DNA of 64,000 nucleotides. Origin: Epiperipatus broadwayi (taxonomy: Eukaryota > Onychophora > Udeonychophora > Euonychophora > Peripatidae). Made by a program: the position numbers and the translations under genes. The notes beneath the pieces are model-generated. The model saw only the letters and a program-made list of their open reading frames with translations, ran no database searches and was not told where the DNA came from. The DNA lies in contig JAQFVV010006311.1 of assembly GCA_028023455.1 (NCBI GenBank), forward strand, positions 2,650,147-2,714,146, in the 5' to 3' direction. Positions 1 through 12,290 of this stretch are shown in pieces (positions within the stretch are counted from its first letter, which is position 1; every line of letters begins with the position of its first letter).

Positions 1-3000
1 TGCGGGTGAGCACTATATAAGTTGCTGTATTATATTCTTCATAACCCTGAGTATTCACTCACCTGCGTGTGAGCAAACTATACCCAATTTATTTGCTTTG
101 TAACTTATTAAGTGTTACATTAAATTTATGAAATATAAATTTGTCTCAGTCTCCATTCTTGCTCACTACTTTATGAATCACTAGTTAAGTTATACAATAT
201 CATGTGTTGAGGGATGTCTCATGTTTTACTGCTTTTCTATTGCTGGAATGGGAATAAAAGAGATATCGAGTGTAACCTCAGGCATGTCATTCGCAATGGG
301 TTGATTTGGAAGCATGAGTAAGAGAGTTGAGGTATGATCAGACGTAGGATATTACTATCCTGACTTGGTCAGCTTTTGGTTTTTTGGCTCGGACTCTCGG
401 TCTGTTGAGCAAATGTACAAACCTGACCATTACAATAAACTTGGAATAAACACAGATTTGCAAAATAAGGTTAAATATTTATTAAACCAGATTAATATTA
501 ATGCAAAACAGAGATATTATAAGACTGTTAAAGCAAACACTTCAGTTGACCTTCTAGGAATGTCTAACTCTTCCAACTGTATCAAAATAGATTGTCTCGG
601 GTTTAAATTTTAGAAGCTTTCAGTTCAACATGATCTCAGTGTTCAATTGCTGGCAACCAGTGCCCAACGTTGCTTGACTCAACTTCCAAAATGACTGCCA
701 TTTTATAATTATGTCCCTGCTCATCATTAATTTTGTTTTGACATTACTGTGTTCTACTTTTTCTCAGCTTAAATACCTTGTTTTGAATATTTGCTCTCAA
801 GATACAACTTATCTGAGTCTATTAAAATTCTTGGAAATTAGCTAGAATTAATCTTTTCTGAACATCTTTGTAGCCATTCCATTTTCGAATTGAAACAATA
901 TCTTCATTTGCATTACTGATGATATCACTAATATATAAATTTCTTTCTAGAATTGTAGTCTTTTCATCAGCAATTTTTCCTGTTTTATGGGATAGATGAT
1001 GAAAAAAATTTTTTATGCATAACTAATTTTTTCTCAGCTCTAAGCATATAATTGTTTAATATCAAACTTTTCCTGAATTTCAGAGGCTGATCAACTTTTT
1101 GGCTGACTGACAAATTGTCATTTACTCATTGCAATATAAACTTATTCTTCAATTGTAACATTTTTGTTTTATCAAACTTTCTTCACTTTTTTTTTTTAAA
1201 GTGATTCTAGGACAAATTTTGCATCTAAACTCATAACAATTTTAATCATTTTTGATCTTGCATTACTACAATGAATAAGGTTTTTTTTCTTTATAGATGA
1301 ATCATCATCTAAATGAAAGTCAAATCAGGTATTAGGATCAATAAATTCACACATTATTTCTATATCATTTGAAGAGGATATTTCAATCCTCAATTATTTG
1401 TAGTCTTAGGTTTTTTCAAAAGCATATATTTTTACATTTTTTTGATGCTTGATCACATATTTTCATATATTTTTTAATTTTGATATCAATATGTATAGCC
1501 AATTTGTAAATTTTCTTACTTTTAATATTAGCTTTCTGATTTTTTCCACAAAATGGATAACAACATTTCAGTGAGTAAATGAACCATACATATTGAAATA
1601 GATTTTACGATTAAAGATTACCAAAACATTTTTTTTAAAAAAGAAAAATATGTGCAAAAATGTTAGTACCCACAGTTTTACAAATTAATGAAATGAGATT
1701 ATAAAAATGATAAATGTAGGCTTCTACAAATTTAGACAAATCCAGATTTGTCTCTAAAGTAAATAACCTGTAAATAAAATTTCAAGAGTTAAAGGACTTT
1801 TTTCTTTAATAATGCATTATGTGTTCTTTCTAATTAGATCTTTGGACAATTCTCTTAACATCATTTTATCAAAAACATGTTTTGAAAAGTGATCTAGACA
1901 ATGGAGGACTAAATAAAACAACACACCATAGTGTACATATGCATTCATTTAATTATAACTTCAATTAAAAAATATTATATGGAATCAACATTATGATAAT
2001 CCATTAATGATGAAAAGCAAACCATTTCTTATATCTTTTTAAAAATATGATATTATACTTATATGATGAAAATGTGTATATATGTATAAAAATCTGAATT
2101 TAATATAAAAAAATTTTAACGAAATTGAAATGTATTTCTGAGATTAAGATTTTCAAAAACCCAAAATTTCTGAACAATTTTTTTATTGCAAGAATACTTC
2201 TTTTGTGTGAAGAAAAGAACATTAAAAACTTTAAAATAAGCCAAAAACCAAACATCAATGATAAAGAATTACTATGTGAAAAACTTAAGTATTTTTGACC
2301 ATTTTCAAAATCCTGTATAAAAAAATATAATTAAAAAAATTCTAAAAATCTGGATTTTCAATGTCATTCATAGATATTTATGATCTGCAATAAATTTAGT
2401 AACTCTGAAACAGCATTGTTCAAATCCCTTGTAATGTGACATGATTCTTACAATCAAAAACATTTAATAAATTTATGGTAATAAAAAAATAAAGTCAAAT
2501 ATTATTGCTTCTTCCCTCTTAACTAATTATCATTTAATTAATAAAATAACCAGAATAAAATACAACTACAATATTTAGTTGTTTTTTTTTTTTCTATATT
2601 TGTTTTTATACTTTAAAGTAATTAAAACAAATGAATAAAACAACATTTAGAATTATATTTCAGTGTAATTGATTGTTATCAGATATTATCTTGTAACATT
2701 ATTTCTTGACTTTTCATTGGCTATTATTACTGCATTCTTGATAAACTTTTCTCTTTTTCTCCCAATAACATTTCAATACTAATTTTAATCCTCTGAAAAG
2801 ATTTTTAGTTTATATAATGACCCCTCATAATATGATTAAATGACTTATTCCTAGCAAGATGGTAACTGGCTATCAAATGACTAATTTTGCAATGCTTTTA
2901 TTTAATCATCAAACATATTTATGTTTATGAAAGAAAGTCTGAAGTGTAACATCATGTAAAGTCTTAATCAATGTTAATATGTTAAATAAAATATTTTGTA

Positions 3001-3629
3001 AAAAAGTAAAAAAAAGAAGAAGATATTTTTCATTTTTTCTAAAGCCAAGAACATCCAAAAGACAATAGTTATTCATATTTTGAGAAAGTAAAAATATTCT
3101 CTTTTGTAGTTAGAATAAAAGATCAAGTTTGTACATCCCTTATTCTTAATTAGTTTTCTATGATATAATAAATAATCCTCTTGTAAACATATCTTAAAAC
3201 TTTGTCTAGATTTAATACAGTTTTTATAATCTTTAGCTTCTCTTTTCCAGATGTGTTAAAGCAAAATTGATTATTTCATCCATCTATCACCAGGCAATCT
3301 CTTTCTAGATAACCCGAGATCCAGTTTAGAACTTTTAACTAGTGATCTATTTTGGAGTTTATCTATTTTCATATAATCTAGAAATGCATCCAGCACAATT
3401 GTTTTTGATTTCTATTTAATTTCAACTTATATATCGCCATTCTTTGCTATAGTGCTTGCAGTCTTTATATTGCTAGATCTTGTTATTTAAAAATCCTATC
3501 TTTTCTAATATTTTCTATCGAAAGCACAAAATCAAAGTTTAATTCCACGATTATTTAAATTTTCACCACTATATTATGTAAGTCATTTACATTAATTTCT
3601 TAAAAACAGCAACTCTTTTCATATAGTAA
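1..3629. other. AT-rich sequence, no supported gene
   Basis: Nothing firm. A + strand open stretch at 365-613 follows a slightly less AT-rich leader with AATAAA-like signals and could be part of a retroelement end. On the - strand, 730-2100 shows decayed coding-like stretches, including PFCGKNQKANIKSKKIYKL near 1490-1550, which suggest an old transposon protein of unknown kind. Confidence 0.4.
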
Positions 3630-3920
3630 CATTATCCAAGTATAAGCTATAATCAATGTATGCTAGAAGGTTTGTACATCAAAATCCTTATCTAATGTTA
3701 CTAATTCAATATCTCCAGAATAGTTTCTAGCTCGTAGCCTTCATCAATGAGGAGCCTTGACTTTGAGAGCAATTCATCTATATTTTTTCATCAAATGCAG
3801 TCCTCTAGCAGCTACCTTTCATTATTTTAGTTAACCATAAAGCTATGAGTCCAAGTCGAAACACATTAATGTTTTCAATCCAAGCTCATTCACTTGTATT
3901 GATCATGCAATTATTTAGTG
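3630..3920 (-). mobile_element. Degenerate R1 copy
   Basis: Recognised by ordered matches to the R1 consensus: TAATCAATGTATGC, the block before TAGTTTCTAGC, CTTCATCAATGAGGAGCC, CAATCCAAGCTCATTCAC. The ribozyme core is mutated (TTGATGA). Confidence 0.55.
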
Positions 3921-3929
3921 ATTTAAATA

Positions 3930-5470
3930 ATTTTTAATTATTCTTATCAATTTTCATTTTATTCTTCTAGAAAAATTGTAAGAATTACTTGGTCTCTCCA
4001 GTATTTATCTTTAAACTTACTTTCTTGCTTTCAACTGATAGCTCTTGTGACATTTCCTATAGCTCTAAAATATTATTTACAAAAACAGCTGGACCATTTT
4101 TAAAAAATGAGATGACTTGAATAATCTGTAATTATATTAATCTTTTTCACCCCCATTTTAAGGCACACAAAACACCTAATAAAACAGCTGTAAACTATTG
4201 GATATTTTTATCAAATGATCATTTTTTAAAACATCATTAAGTAAACTAAATATAGGCTATTGTATTTTCATAAATATTACTCAGAATCAGAGAATATCCC
4301 GAACTATGTTATAATGTTACAGTTTTAATTACTACAGAAATGCTTATAGAATCAAATGCCTTATAGTAAACAAATATAATGCAAAATAGCAATTTGGATT
4401 AATTGGTCTTTTTAATAATTTTTCCTAAAATACAGATAATAACTTTACAAGCATAAAGCTAAACAAGTCAATATATAATTAAAATTACCCCAAATCCAAA
4501 ATTCAACCAGACCAGCAAAAAATAATATTAAAACACAACCAAAGGTTTCACTGCTACAAGCAGACTTCTCAAATGTAAAGAACTACAAAAACTACACAAT
4601 ATATATAATATTAAACATTACCCACAAATCCATTCACTTCCCATCCACCCTTAATATTAAAAGAAATCTTACCCACAAATCCATTACAGTGTAGTTTTTG
4701 TAGTTCTTTACATTTGAGAAGACTGCTTGTAGCAGTGAAACCGTTGGTTGTGTTTCAATATTATTTTTTGCTGGTCTGGTTGAATTTTGGATTTGGGGTA
4801 ATTTTAATTAGATAACTTTTAAATTCAGCTTGTTCTTTTCATTAAGACCAAATTTTTTTTAAATAACTTTTAATAATCCTAGCAAATATTTTATATAGCA
4901 GTTATAAAAAATTTATAGTCTGTAATTTCTAATATTTTCTTTTTCACATTTCTTAAATATTAACATCACTATTCCATTCTTCCAAGTCATATCATTTGAA
5001 TATTTTAGATCAATCATTGCCAATAATTTTTTTTTCTTCTTCACCTGCTTCTTTTAAAAAAATTTTTAATGATTCAGTATTTTCTGTAATTTTTCAATTC
5101 TTTATGAACTCAATTGTAAATCTATATTCATTTAAAACACATTACAATATGTACAGATAATTTTGTCCTATTCTTCATTACTAAATAATTGTATATAAAA
5201 TTCTTTCACTTCATTTCATCTTTGTTTTAGTAAATATTATCATTATTTTTTATTGCTAAATAACTTTCCTTCCAATACAAATGATATTTTATATCCTTAA
5301 GACTTATTCTCTTTTATATTTTTCTTTGTTATTTCATTAATTTTTTTTTCATACAGATTTTCAGATAAGTCATTTAAAATTATTTTCATATTTCTTCTTT
5401 TCTATATATATATATATCTTACCTTAGTAAAAAATTTACTAATGAATTATAGTATTTTTTTTATCTTTTG
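3930..5470 (-). mobile_element. LINE-A (RTE-like) degenerate copy, split by a hairpin
   Basis: Nucleotide blocks match the better-preserved LINE-A at 54.5-57.2 kb in order: the CTTTCAACTGATAGCTC block, TAGAATCAAATGCC, AATTCAGCTTGTTCT, TCTGTAATTTCTAATAT and CACCTGCTTCTTTTAA. These encode the finger/palm of the reverse transcriptase on the - strand. Many stops and indels; interrupted by the hairpin at 4476-4810. Confidence 0.6.
4476..4810. mobile_element. MITE-like hairpin inserted in LINE-A
   Basis: Terminal inverted repeats of about 120 bp (4476-4598 and 4692-4810) start TAATTAAAATTACCCC and are separated by about 93 bp that contain a 20-bp direct repeat of TTACCCACAAATCCATT type. LINE-A homology resumes on both sides. 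The ends sit at TA dinucleotides, compatible with a mariner-like TA duplication, though the AT-rich flank makes this weak. No ORF. Confidence 0.6.
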
Positions 5471-5537
5471 CTATCTATGTAATGGAATGCCTGCTATCTT
5501 TTTATTTTATTCAAGTTTAAGCTAGCATAAAATTACA

Positions 5538-5965
5538 ATGATGTGATCTGATGTACTGTAGCTTCTTCTTAAACAAAGTCAAGAATATCTCAGCAATTAT
5601 GCCCAGAGAAACCTGTTAGCTACTTAATTTTACATTCCCCAGTCTAAGTTTTCCCATATTCTGCTCCATCCCATTTCCACAACATAATCTTTGTCAACTC
5701 TATGGCCTTTATATCTAAATCCCACTTATCTTTTTCCATACCCAGCATAAAAAACAATAATCCACTTTCTGTATAATCACTTTTTTCATATTTATTCTTC
5801 CATAACTTCATTATATGTGCCCTTTCTGTTTTCAAGCATTTACATTCAATTAGCAAATGCCTAATATTTTCTATTCCTTCCTTACATAATTTACAGACTA
5901 AATCACTCATATTTTTTCATTTACATGTATATTCTCTTGTTACTAAAGATCCTGTTCAAGCCTTA
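5538..5965 (-). pseudogene. LINE-B 3' fragment with zinc-finger end
   Basis: Contains the C-terminal CKLCKEGIENIRHLLIEC motif (CCHC type) in an 88-codon open stretch (5644-5910), then a 3' UTR with TCTCAGCAATTATGCCC. Nearly the same as the ends of the copies at 13.8 and 18.0 kb. Broken on its 5' side by an R1 fragment. Confidence 0.6.
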
Positions 5966-6131
5966 AACAATAAACTCTTTCTACAATAGTGTCACCCAGT
6001 GTAAGCCATAGTAATCAATGGGTGCAAGAAGGTTTGTGCACACAATCCATATTTACTCATCTAATATTCCCAGACTAATTCCTAGCTTGTGGCTTTCATC
6101 AGTGGTGAACATATATCTAGCATCAAATTCT
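5966..6131 (-). mobile_element. R1 fragment interrupting LINE-B
   Basis: Begins within the LINE-B sequence CCTTAAACAATAAA and carries the outer R1 end, the GGTTTGTGCA block and a hammerhead region with CTGATGA and stem II AGC-CACAA-GCT. GAAA has become GGAA. Truncated beyond the ribozyme. Confidence 0.55.
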
Positions 6132-6231
6132 GTTAATATTTTAAAAATGATTAATAAATTGTAGTGGAAATTCACTCAAGTATTAGGGATAACAACTCTT
6201 GGTTTTGTTTTTCTTAATATCTTTTGCTTTT

Positions 6232-7009
6232 ACATCACATGGCCACCTTTTCATATGCATACACATGCTGTAAATAAGAGTACCACACTCTATACAGTAG
6301 TGCCACCAAAGTGCAAAACTTCATAATCAATGGATGCAGGAAGGTTTGTGCATAAAATCACTATCTAGTGCCTACTCATCCAACACCTCTAGAGTAGTTT
6401 CTAGCTTGTGGCTTTCATCAGTGAGGAGCCTTGGATTTGAGTGCACTGCACCTAGATTTTAGGATCTAATACAACCCTCTAGCAGCCACTCAAGCTCATT
6501 TGCTTGTATAGTCATAAATATTTTGGTGTATTTGTCTTTTCAATAACCACAGTCATCATTATCCTATAGATAGTTTAGTACTCTTTTTAATAGCATATAT
6601 AAGCATATAAAAAGATGGTTTGATGGTTTTATATCTATTCTGCCCATAAGATACTGGTGCCTATGGTTTTTGGAAAAATCAAAGACACCAAAAATATATA
6701 GATGCTAAACTGAGTTCAGAGCAAATGAGATTGGCTTGGAAACATTATGGTGTTTTCATCTTGGACTCCTAGCTTTATGGTTAACCAAATAAATAAAAAA
6801 TGATTGCTGGAGAATTGCATTATATCCTAAGATCTAAGTGCAGTGCTCTCAAATCCAAGATTTCTCACTGATGACACCCACAAGCTAGAAACTAGTCTGG
6901 GGATGATGGATGAGTAAGCACTAGAAAAGAATTATGTGTACAAACCTTGCTGCAATCATTGATTTTAAAGGCTTGCACTTGGTAGCACTACTATATGGAG
7001 AGTATGGTA
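6232..7009. mobile_element. R1 foldback element
   Basis: A - sense arm (6232-about 6600) and a + sense arm (about 6640-7009) are flanked by ATCTTTTGCTTTT (6219-6231) and ATCTTTTGTTTTT (7010-7022), a 13-bp duplication with one mismatch. Both arms retain CTGATGA and GAAAC. In the - arm (6380-6434) stem II is AGC-CACAA-GCT, a paired change relative to GGC-CACAA-GCC elsewhere. This belongs to a sub-family whose outer end reads AATAAGAGTACCACACTC. Confidence 0.75.
6855..6909 (+). ncRNA. Hammerhead ribozyme motif in R1 + arm, stem II weakened
   Basis: CTGATGA (6868-6874), GAAAC and the triplet GTC are intact, and stem I still pairs as TTCTCA with TGGGGA. The stem II strands ACACC and GCTA no longer pair well, so activity is doubtful. 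Confidence 0.5.
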
Positions 7010-7022
7010 ATCTTTTGTTTTT

Positions 7023-8049
7023 TAATTCTTATTATATTTCTTTCTTTATTGGTTAATAATTAGTTTTTGTGTTGAATCTATTAAACACATTTTAATATGC
7101 AAATATATATTTTCTGCGAATAAAAATATAATTCAATTCTATTGTATTCTCACATAATTTCTTTCTGAACATTTCTTTTTAAAAAAAGAGGAATTTATAA
7201 AGTTCTGTATCTATACCTAAATTTATCCATAGCATTTTCATTTTTCAAATATTTTCTATTTTAGCGTTAACATTCCTGTGTGATAATTTTAAGATATTGT
7301 TTGTAGTGTTCAAAATCATTTTGCACACCTGTATAAGTCTTCTACTTTTTCAACAGAACCATTTGGTGCAGGATAGAGACAGACTTGGAACCAAGAATTA
7401 TGAATCACAGCACAGCTGATCTTCAAACTTTTTATAAACTTATGAGCAATAAACATTCAATTATTACCTAAGAGAATAAAAATTTGTGATATAAACTGCA
7501 ATTACTTGCATTTTGTATAATAAATCTTACTAATCTCTCTGATGTTATTCTATGATTTTTTTTATTTATAATAAAACAAATTCTTTTGTTCTTCCAATAT
7601 TTATACTTAAATAAAATCAATGCCTAATTTTCAAATAAAATAACTTCATTTTTCTTTGTAATTTTACATAATACAATTCATTTAGCAAAATTCTTTAAAT
7701 TATATCTGTCTTTGCTTTGAAAATGAGTAATTGTTTTACGCAGCCAAATTGAATAGGAACCTAAGTCAGACACTCATTTAAAGACCATAATTTACTTTTT
7801 GAAGTATGTATAAAGACTAATATAAACGATTTCTATTTACACAATGTCTGAAATTCCTGAACGTAGTCCATATGCCCAGAAACTGTTGGCTAAGTTAAAC
7901 ATTATTTTTCTTTAAAATCGTTAATATAGTACAATATAAGCATCTACTTCTCATTTATTTATTTTAATAAAAGTTGTTTCGCTAACTCCAATAACCTAGC
8001 CAAATTAGTCTCTATTTTTATATCGAAACAAAAATATTTAACACTATAT
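7023..8049. other. AT-rich spacer with a LINE-B tail remnant
   Basis: 7845-7905 matches, in reverse, the LINE-B 3' UTR (CCAACAG-TTCTGGGCATA then AGGAATTTC). Otherwise nothing recognised. Confidence 0.35.
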
Positions 8050-8262
8050 TATATAGGGTAAATGAGCACAGACTTTCACACGCCACATCACTCTCCACAC
8101 TATCTCATAACACTGATACACTTGAACACATATATGTCGAAAAGACAATCAGCAATATACGTATTTCATGCTAAACCAGCAATCATCAGTTGGTCCAAAA
8201 TATCATCTCTACACATATATGCTATAAGTGCTCAGATATATTGTGCCATTACAATTTAGTCA
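8050..8262 (-). mobile_element. R2 repeat fragment with hammerhead
   Basis: A - sense partial copy covering the GTGCTCATTTA end through GATGATATTTTGG. The hammerhead region (8144-8210) keeps CTGATGA, stem II as in the 11.6 kb copy, GAAA, and a stem III that can form two A-T pairs over an ACGT loop. Stem I is broken by TTGCT in place of TTGGT and by loss of GGTAATC. Confidence 0.55.
8144..8210 (-). ncRNA. Degenerate R2 hammerhead ribozyme
   Basis: Invariant cores CTGATGA and GAAA are retained, but stem I has lost pairing, so it is probably inactive. Confidence 0.45.
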
Positions 8263-10779
8263 TTAGCTAAATTTATCGTAATGTGCATGAAAGAAAATGC
8301 TGAACAAAAATCATCATCACATTTTCATAAAAAAAAAAAGGAAGCTGTAGGGCATCCAAGTTTAAACCCTACAAGATCAAGTTCTAAAAGCTTTAGACAG
8401 AAAGAGAGTGGGTCAACAATTATATTCTTTATTTGTTTGTGTGTTAATAGAAAGGTAATACACACATTTAAACTATTCAATATTTAATTTTTCTGTTAAA
8501 AAGCAAAGTTACACATATATAGGCAATGTATGTATAAGCTATTTAATTGTTTTATATTTCAAATATTAAACATTTTAACTTTCTTTAAAACTAACCTACA
8601 CTTGCTAAATTTTAATATTTTGTTATTTCTGTTTTACTTTTCTATAATTGTAATTTGGATTTAAAAGGTTGAAATTTTAATTTTAAATATTAGGGTTATA
8701 ATTACTAAGATAGCAATTGGATTATTTAATGTCAGTTTATACATAATTTGAGTGATGGAGTGTGTGTGTTACATCACATAAATATATCTACATTTATTAA
8801 ATATTGAGAGAAAGGGAGGAAAATCTGTTATATTGTTTTAGAGACCTTTTAAAAATTATTGAAACTAAAGCAGACAAACATTTGTAATTCTGCTAGATAA
8901 CTTTTTTTTTTTTTTTTAAATCATTTTTTTTATATCAAGTTTTGAATGTTGAAAATATAAGGATGGCGGGGTAAGAAAAATTAATATATGTCTCATCAGT
9001 TGACCAGACCATCCAGCCAGCACATCATATAGGAAAGAAAAGATGTCTTGTCTGAAAAATAATATTCTACACAACTGACTGAGAGAAATAAGATGTTTTT
9101 AAATAGAAAGAAGAAAACATTCACCTGCATTTGGAGGCGATCAGAAAAAAGAGTAATCTACTGATAAATATTAAATCATCAAGTCCAATTAATTGTTCCA
9201 GTAACTGAGTTTAAATCCAAGCAAAATTATAAATGTGAAAACAACTGCTATACTTCACACACTAAAAGAATCATGCTTGACAGGAAGAGAAGAAAAGTTA
9301 ATATAATGATTTCCAAATTGTCCACTAAAGCAAATAACCTCAATAGAATCATCATCATCAAATAATTATACGCCTCAAGAAAGAGATTGTTCCCAAAAAA
9401 AAACCGGAAATGGTAGCTGCAAAATATAGACATTAAACAAGATGGATTTGATTAATTGGAAGTCGCTACAAAGAACTGGTAGTATAAATTTTTTATATAT
9501 TTTCTTTATAATATCAGAGACTTGGTAAAACTTTAGCAACAGAGTAGTATAATTTTGTGTAAAGAACTTTTAAAATAACCAAGATCAATTGAAACCAAGA
9601 ATTTCTTAATAATGATTTTGTATGACCAAAATTATGATTGTTTATTGATTTACAGTTGGGAAATATTATTAATGTGTATAATAATTTTTTTTATTATGTT
9701 ATTATTTTGGTTTTAAATAATATTTTGGTTTTTACGGGGATAAAAACACACACATACATAATAATACTTTACCTGTGTATAATTGCGAGTGGATGTGAAG
9801 GAATAAGCAGTATTAAAATATTAAATTGTCTTAAGAAAGTATAGGTTTCAGAGTGTAGAAGAGAGGGGGATAGAAAATGATTTAAAACTTGTTTCTAAAA
9901 CTTGCTCTTTCCAATTTTACTAACATTTATTTTTGTCATTCTACTTACATGTTAGATTTATAAGGGTATGTGTGAGAAAGAGAAAAGAGAGAGAAAAAAA
10001 GTGTTTATTTTTTTTTTGAGACATTTTCTCGTGGAGTGAAAATCATGGTCAATGTGACATCCAATTTGAAATACATTTACGGGAAAGGGGGAAGAATTTA
10101 AAAATTAATGTTATGATTTTAAAACAGTTGATTATGATTATTGTTGTTATTATTATATAAATTTTCATGTAGATATAGAAATTTTTATGTATATGTTAGA
10201 AATGCAGCAATAAATATTAGTTTATTTTATTAAACGAGGCGTATATATTTCATTAAGAGTAGTCTTTATTACGTGTGATCATTCATCATCAAGGTGAATA
10301 TTAGCTATTTAAGTTCCAATTAGATATACTAAAATTAAGCAATAATTATGAATTTCTTTATAACAATTAGGTTTTATGATTAGACTTAGTCCTAAAGCTG
10401 TGGTTGAAACCATTATCGTTATCATTATCATCATCATCACGTTTTAATTAATGAGCTGTTTAAATGTTTAAAGGCCATAAATAAATATTGATTTCATAGT
10501 ATTGTGATTTCTTAGTATTATGATAACCACCATCCCATCATCTATTTCATGCAAGGATGAGTGAATTACTATCCTAAATTAATAATATAATCAGAGCTAG
10601 TAAAACTTATAAAAAAATATTGAAACACATTTGTTATGTTAAGGTTTAAGAAATGATTTCTGTCTAATGAATTCCACTTTAGTTTAAAGATGTTTTATGT
10701 TACCTAGGTGTTTACTTAAGTATTAGTGCATACAGTGCTATGGGTCTAAAATCAAAATCATACATTTTGTAAGAAATAA
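8263..10779. other. AT-rich spacer, no supported gene
   Basis: A 68-codon open stretch at 8281-8487 (Lys/Ser-rich) and others at 9248-9433 and 9638-9844 look like chance frames; no family match. Confidence 0.4.
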
Positions 10780-10875
10780 GGTACCAAAGGGATTCAAACC
10801 TGGTACACGTGAAAAAGTTATAAATATAACTTTGTCTAGGACCAGCTAACCTAGTGGTGCCCTGATAGACCATAT
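10780..10875 (-). repeat. tRNA-like segment, possible SINE head
   Basis: On the - strand CAGGTTTGAATCCC (B-box-like, about 10790-10803) is preceded by TTAGCTGGTCC (A-box-like, about 10840-10852) with about 38 bases between. Stems cannot be drawn convincingly. Possible tRNA-derived SINE. Confidence 0.3.
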
Positions 10876-11344
10876 TCACTTGTTGTTCACTTAGACATGC
10901 ACTTGAGATCCAACCAAGAAATGAAAGTGGATAAAATCTACTGTCTGTATAACTGAGAAGATATTTTATTGAGTTACTAGTGTACTCACCTCACTTGATT
11001 TCCATATACCTGAGTTATAATAGTTGTTATTAATAATTTTTTTATAATTATTGATATTGTGATATCTTGAGAAATCTAATTATAGAAATGTTTAATTTAT
11101 TCCTACTCATCATTTTAATATTTATGACCTTATGGCTATATAGCTACTATCCAGTAGTATGTTTCATTTAATCCAATGACCCTTAATATGATTGATAACT
11201 CAGTCTAATCTTTTGTTTAATAGCTTATGCTCAGCAAGTTGCATATTACAATTCTTTTCTTTTTGATATAAAATAAAAAGCTACAATTCTTTTTTGTTTA
11301 TTAAGTTATAATATTTGAACCGTTTATTATGTTACAATATATTA

Positions 11345-11765
11345 AGATGTCCTGTATACGAGGGGTCAGATTGACCTTAGATCAACATGGGTGTGACAAG
11401 AATCTCGGCCTCAGGATGGCCTTTGGGCATTTCATCATCAGATTTTCAATTGGATGGACGGTTGAAGAGTTGGAGTAGATTGAGGCATGTCCATTAAAGT
11501 ATGAAGATTGGCTATCTAAAGTATGAGGATTGGCTATCTTAATATATATCTGAGCACTTATAGCATATATGTGTAGAGATGGTAATCTGGACCAACTGAT
11601 GATTGCTGGTTTAGCATGAAATATCTATTGGTGATTGTCTTTTCGACTGTTATGTGTTCAAGTGTATCAGTATTATGAGATAGTGTGGAGTTATGGGGCG
11701 TGTGAAAATCTGTGCTCATATACTCTATATATTACATATATAGACATAGGTATATAATAAGCCTG
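11345..11765 (+). mobile_element. R2 repeat with hammerhead
   Basis: A + sense copy starting at CCTGTATACGAGGGG and ending near AATAAGCCTGTG, again repeating the start motif at its end. Shares the TTAAAGTATGA-GATTGGCTATCT block (partly duplicated here) and the ribozyme with the 45.7 kb copy. The B-box end is decayed. Confidence 0.6.
11581..11639 (+). ncRNA. Type I hammerhead ribozyme in R2
   Basis: GGTAATC, TGG bulge, ACCAA, CTGATGA, stem II TTGC with GCAT (three pairs plus one mismatch), GAAA, a shortened stem III region (TATC), TA, TTGGT, GATTGTC. Stem I pairs throughout. Relative to the 45.8 kb copy, the return strand reads GATTGTC instead of GATTATT, yet every position still pairs with GGTAATC. 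Confidence 0.65.
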
Positions 11766-12119
11766 TGTTTATATTCTGATACATGTAGACTTCAAGCAAA
11801 TCCAATCGATGTTTAACGAATTTATTACTGATTTAAGAAGACTATTATATTGTTCTTAAAATCAGAGTTAAAAAGTCAATAAATTTACCTTATAGATCCA
11901 CGTACTGGCGAATAAAATCATGTGAAGAAATTTCATGGGAATAATAGCTGCAAAGGCTTAAGAATGCATTTACTTTTGTAGTAGTTATCACACGATATTA
12001 ACAAAACCAACTATCAGTAAAATAAAATCTTTACAAAAAATGAATTTCTATTTAGTTTCTTACGAAAGTACAGTGATAATAATTGTTATTGTGATTAGTG
12101 AATAAATAATAATACTAAC

Positions 12120-12167
12120 CTCCACATCAGAATCAGAACATTCAGAGTTAGACTCTTCCGACGACAT
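12120..12167 (-). CDS. Putative first coding exon of an unidentified gene
   Basis: On the - strand, an ATG at 12167 opens 16 codons, MSSEESNSECSDSDVE, a Ser/Glu/Asp-rich acidic N terminus, ending at a good donor GTTAGT (12119-12114). An in-frame upstream ATG lies at 12191. The flank on the 5' side (12168-12290) has many CpGs in an otherwise CpG-poor window, which suggests a promoter. A downstream candidate exon at 11889-11947 has an acceptor (CCTTTGCAG) and a donor (GTAAAT), but its best reading frame does not match the phase of this donor. I do not recognise the protein. It could be a real gene start or a chance ORF. Confidence 0.35.
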
Positions 12168-12290
12168 GGTAAGCAAGATTTTGCCGACCATGAGTTGTAA
12201 TAGTGGCGCTACAGTCGAATATTTCACAACACGCTTGCGTACAGCACAAAAACATTCGATTACTAAAAGACGCTGCTTTCATTGCTATAA
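12168..12290 (-). promoter_or_regulatory. CpG-bearing putative promoter region
   Basis: About ten CpG dinucleotides fall in roughly 120 bases, against very few in the neighbouring kilobases. The stretch lies immediately upstream of the putative - strand start codon. No TATA box was identified. Called on composition and position only. Confidence 0.3.

Noticed and set aside
4540-4740. CTGCTTGTAGCAGTGAAACC in the 4.5 kb hairpin as a hammerhead core
   Set aside because: It has a stem and GAAAC but no CTGATGA upstream; the hairpin is explained as a MITE-like inverted repeat.
7850-7900. Apparent + strand start codon MSEIPERSPYAQKLLAKL
   Set aside because: The reverse strand matches the LINE-B 3' untranslated region (TTCTGGGCATA, AGGAATTTC), so it is a LINE remnant read backwards.
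8281-8487. 68-codon Lys/Ser-rich ORF
   Set aside because: No start context, splice sites or family match; low complexity.
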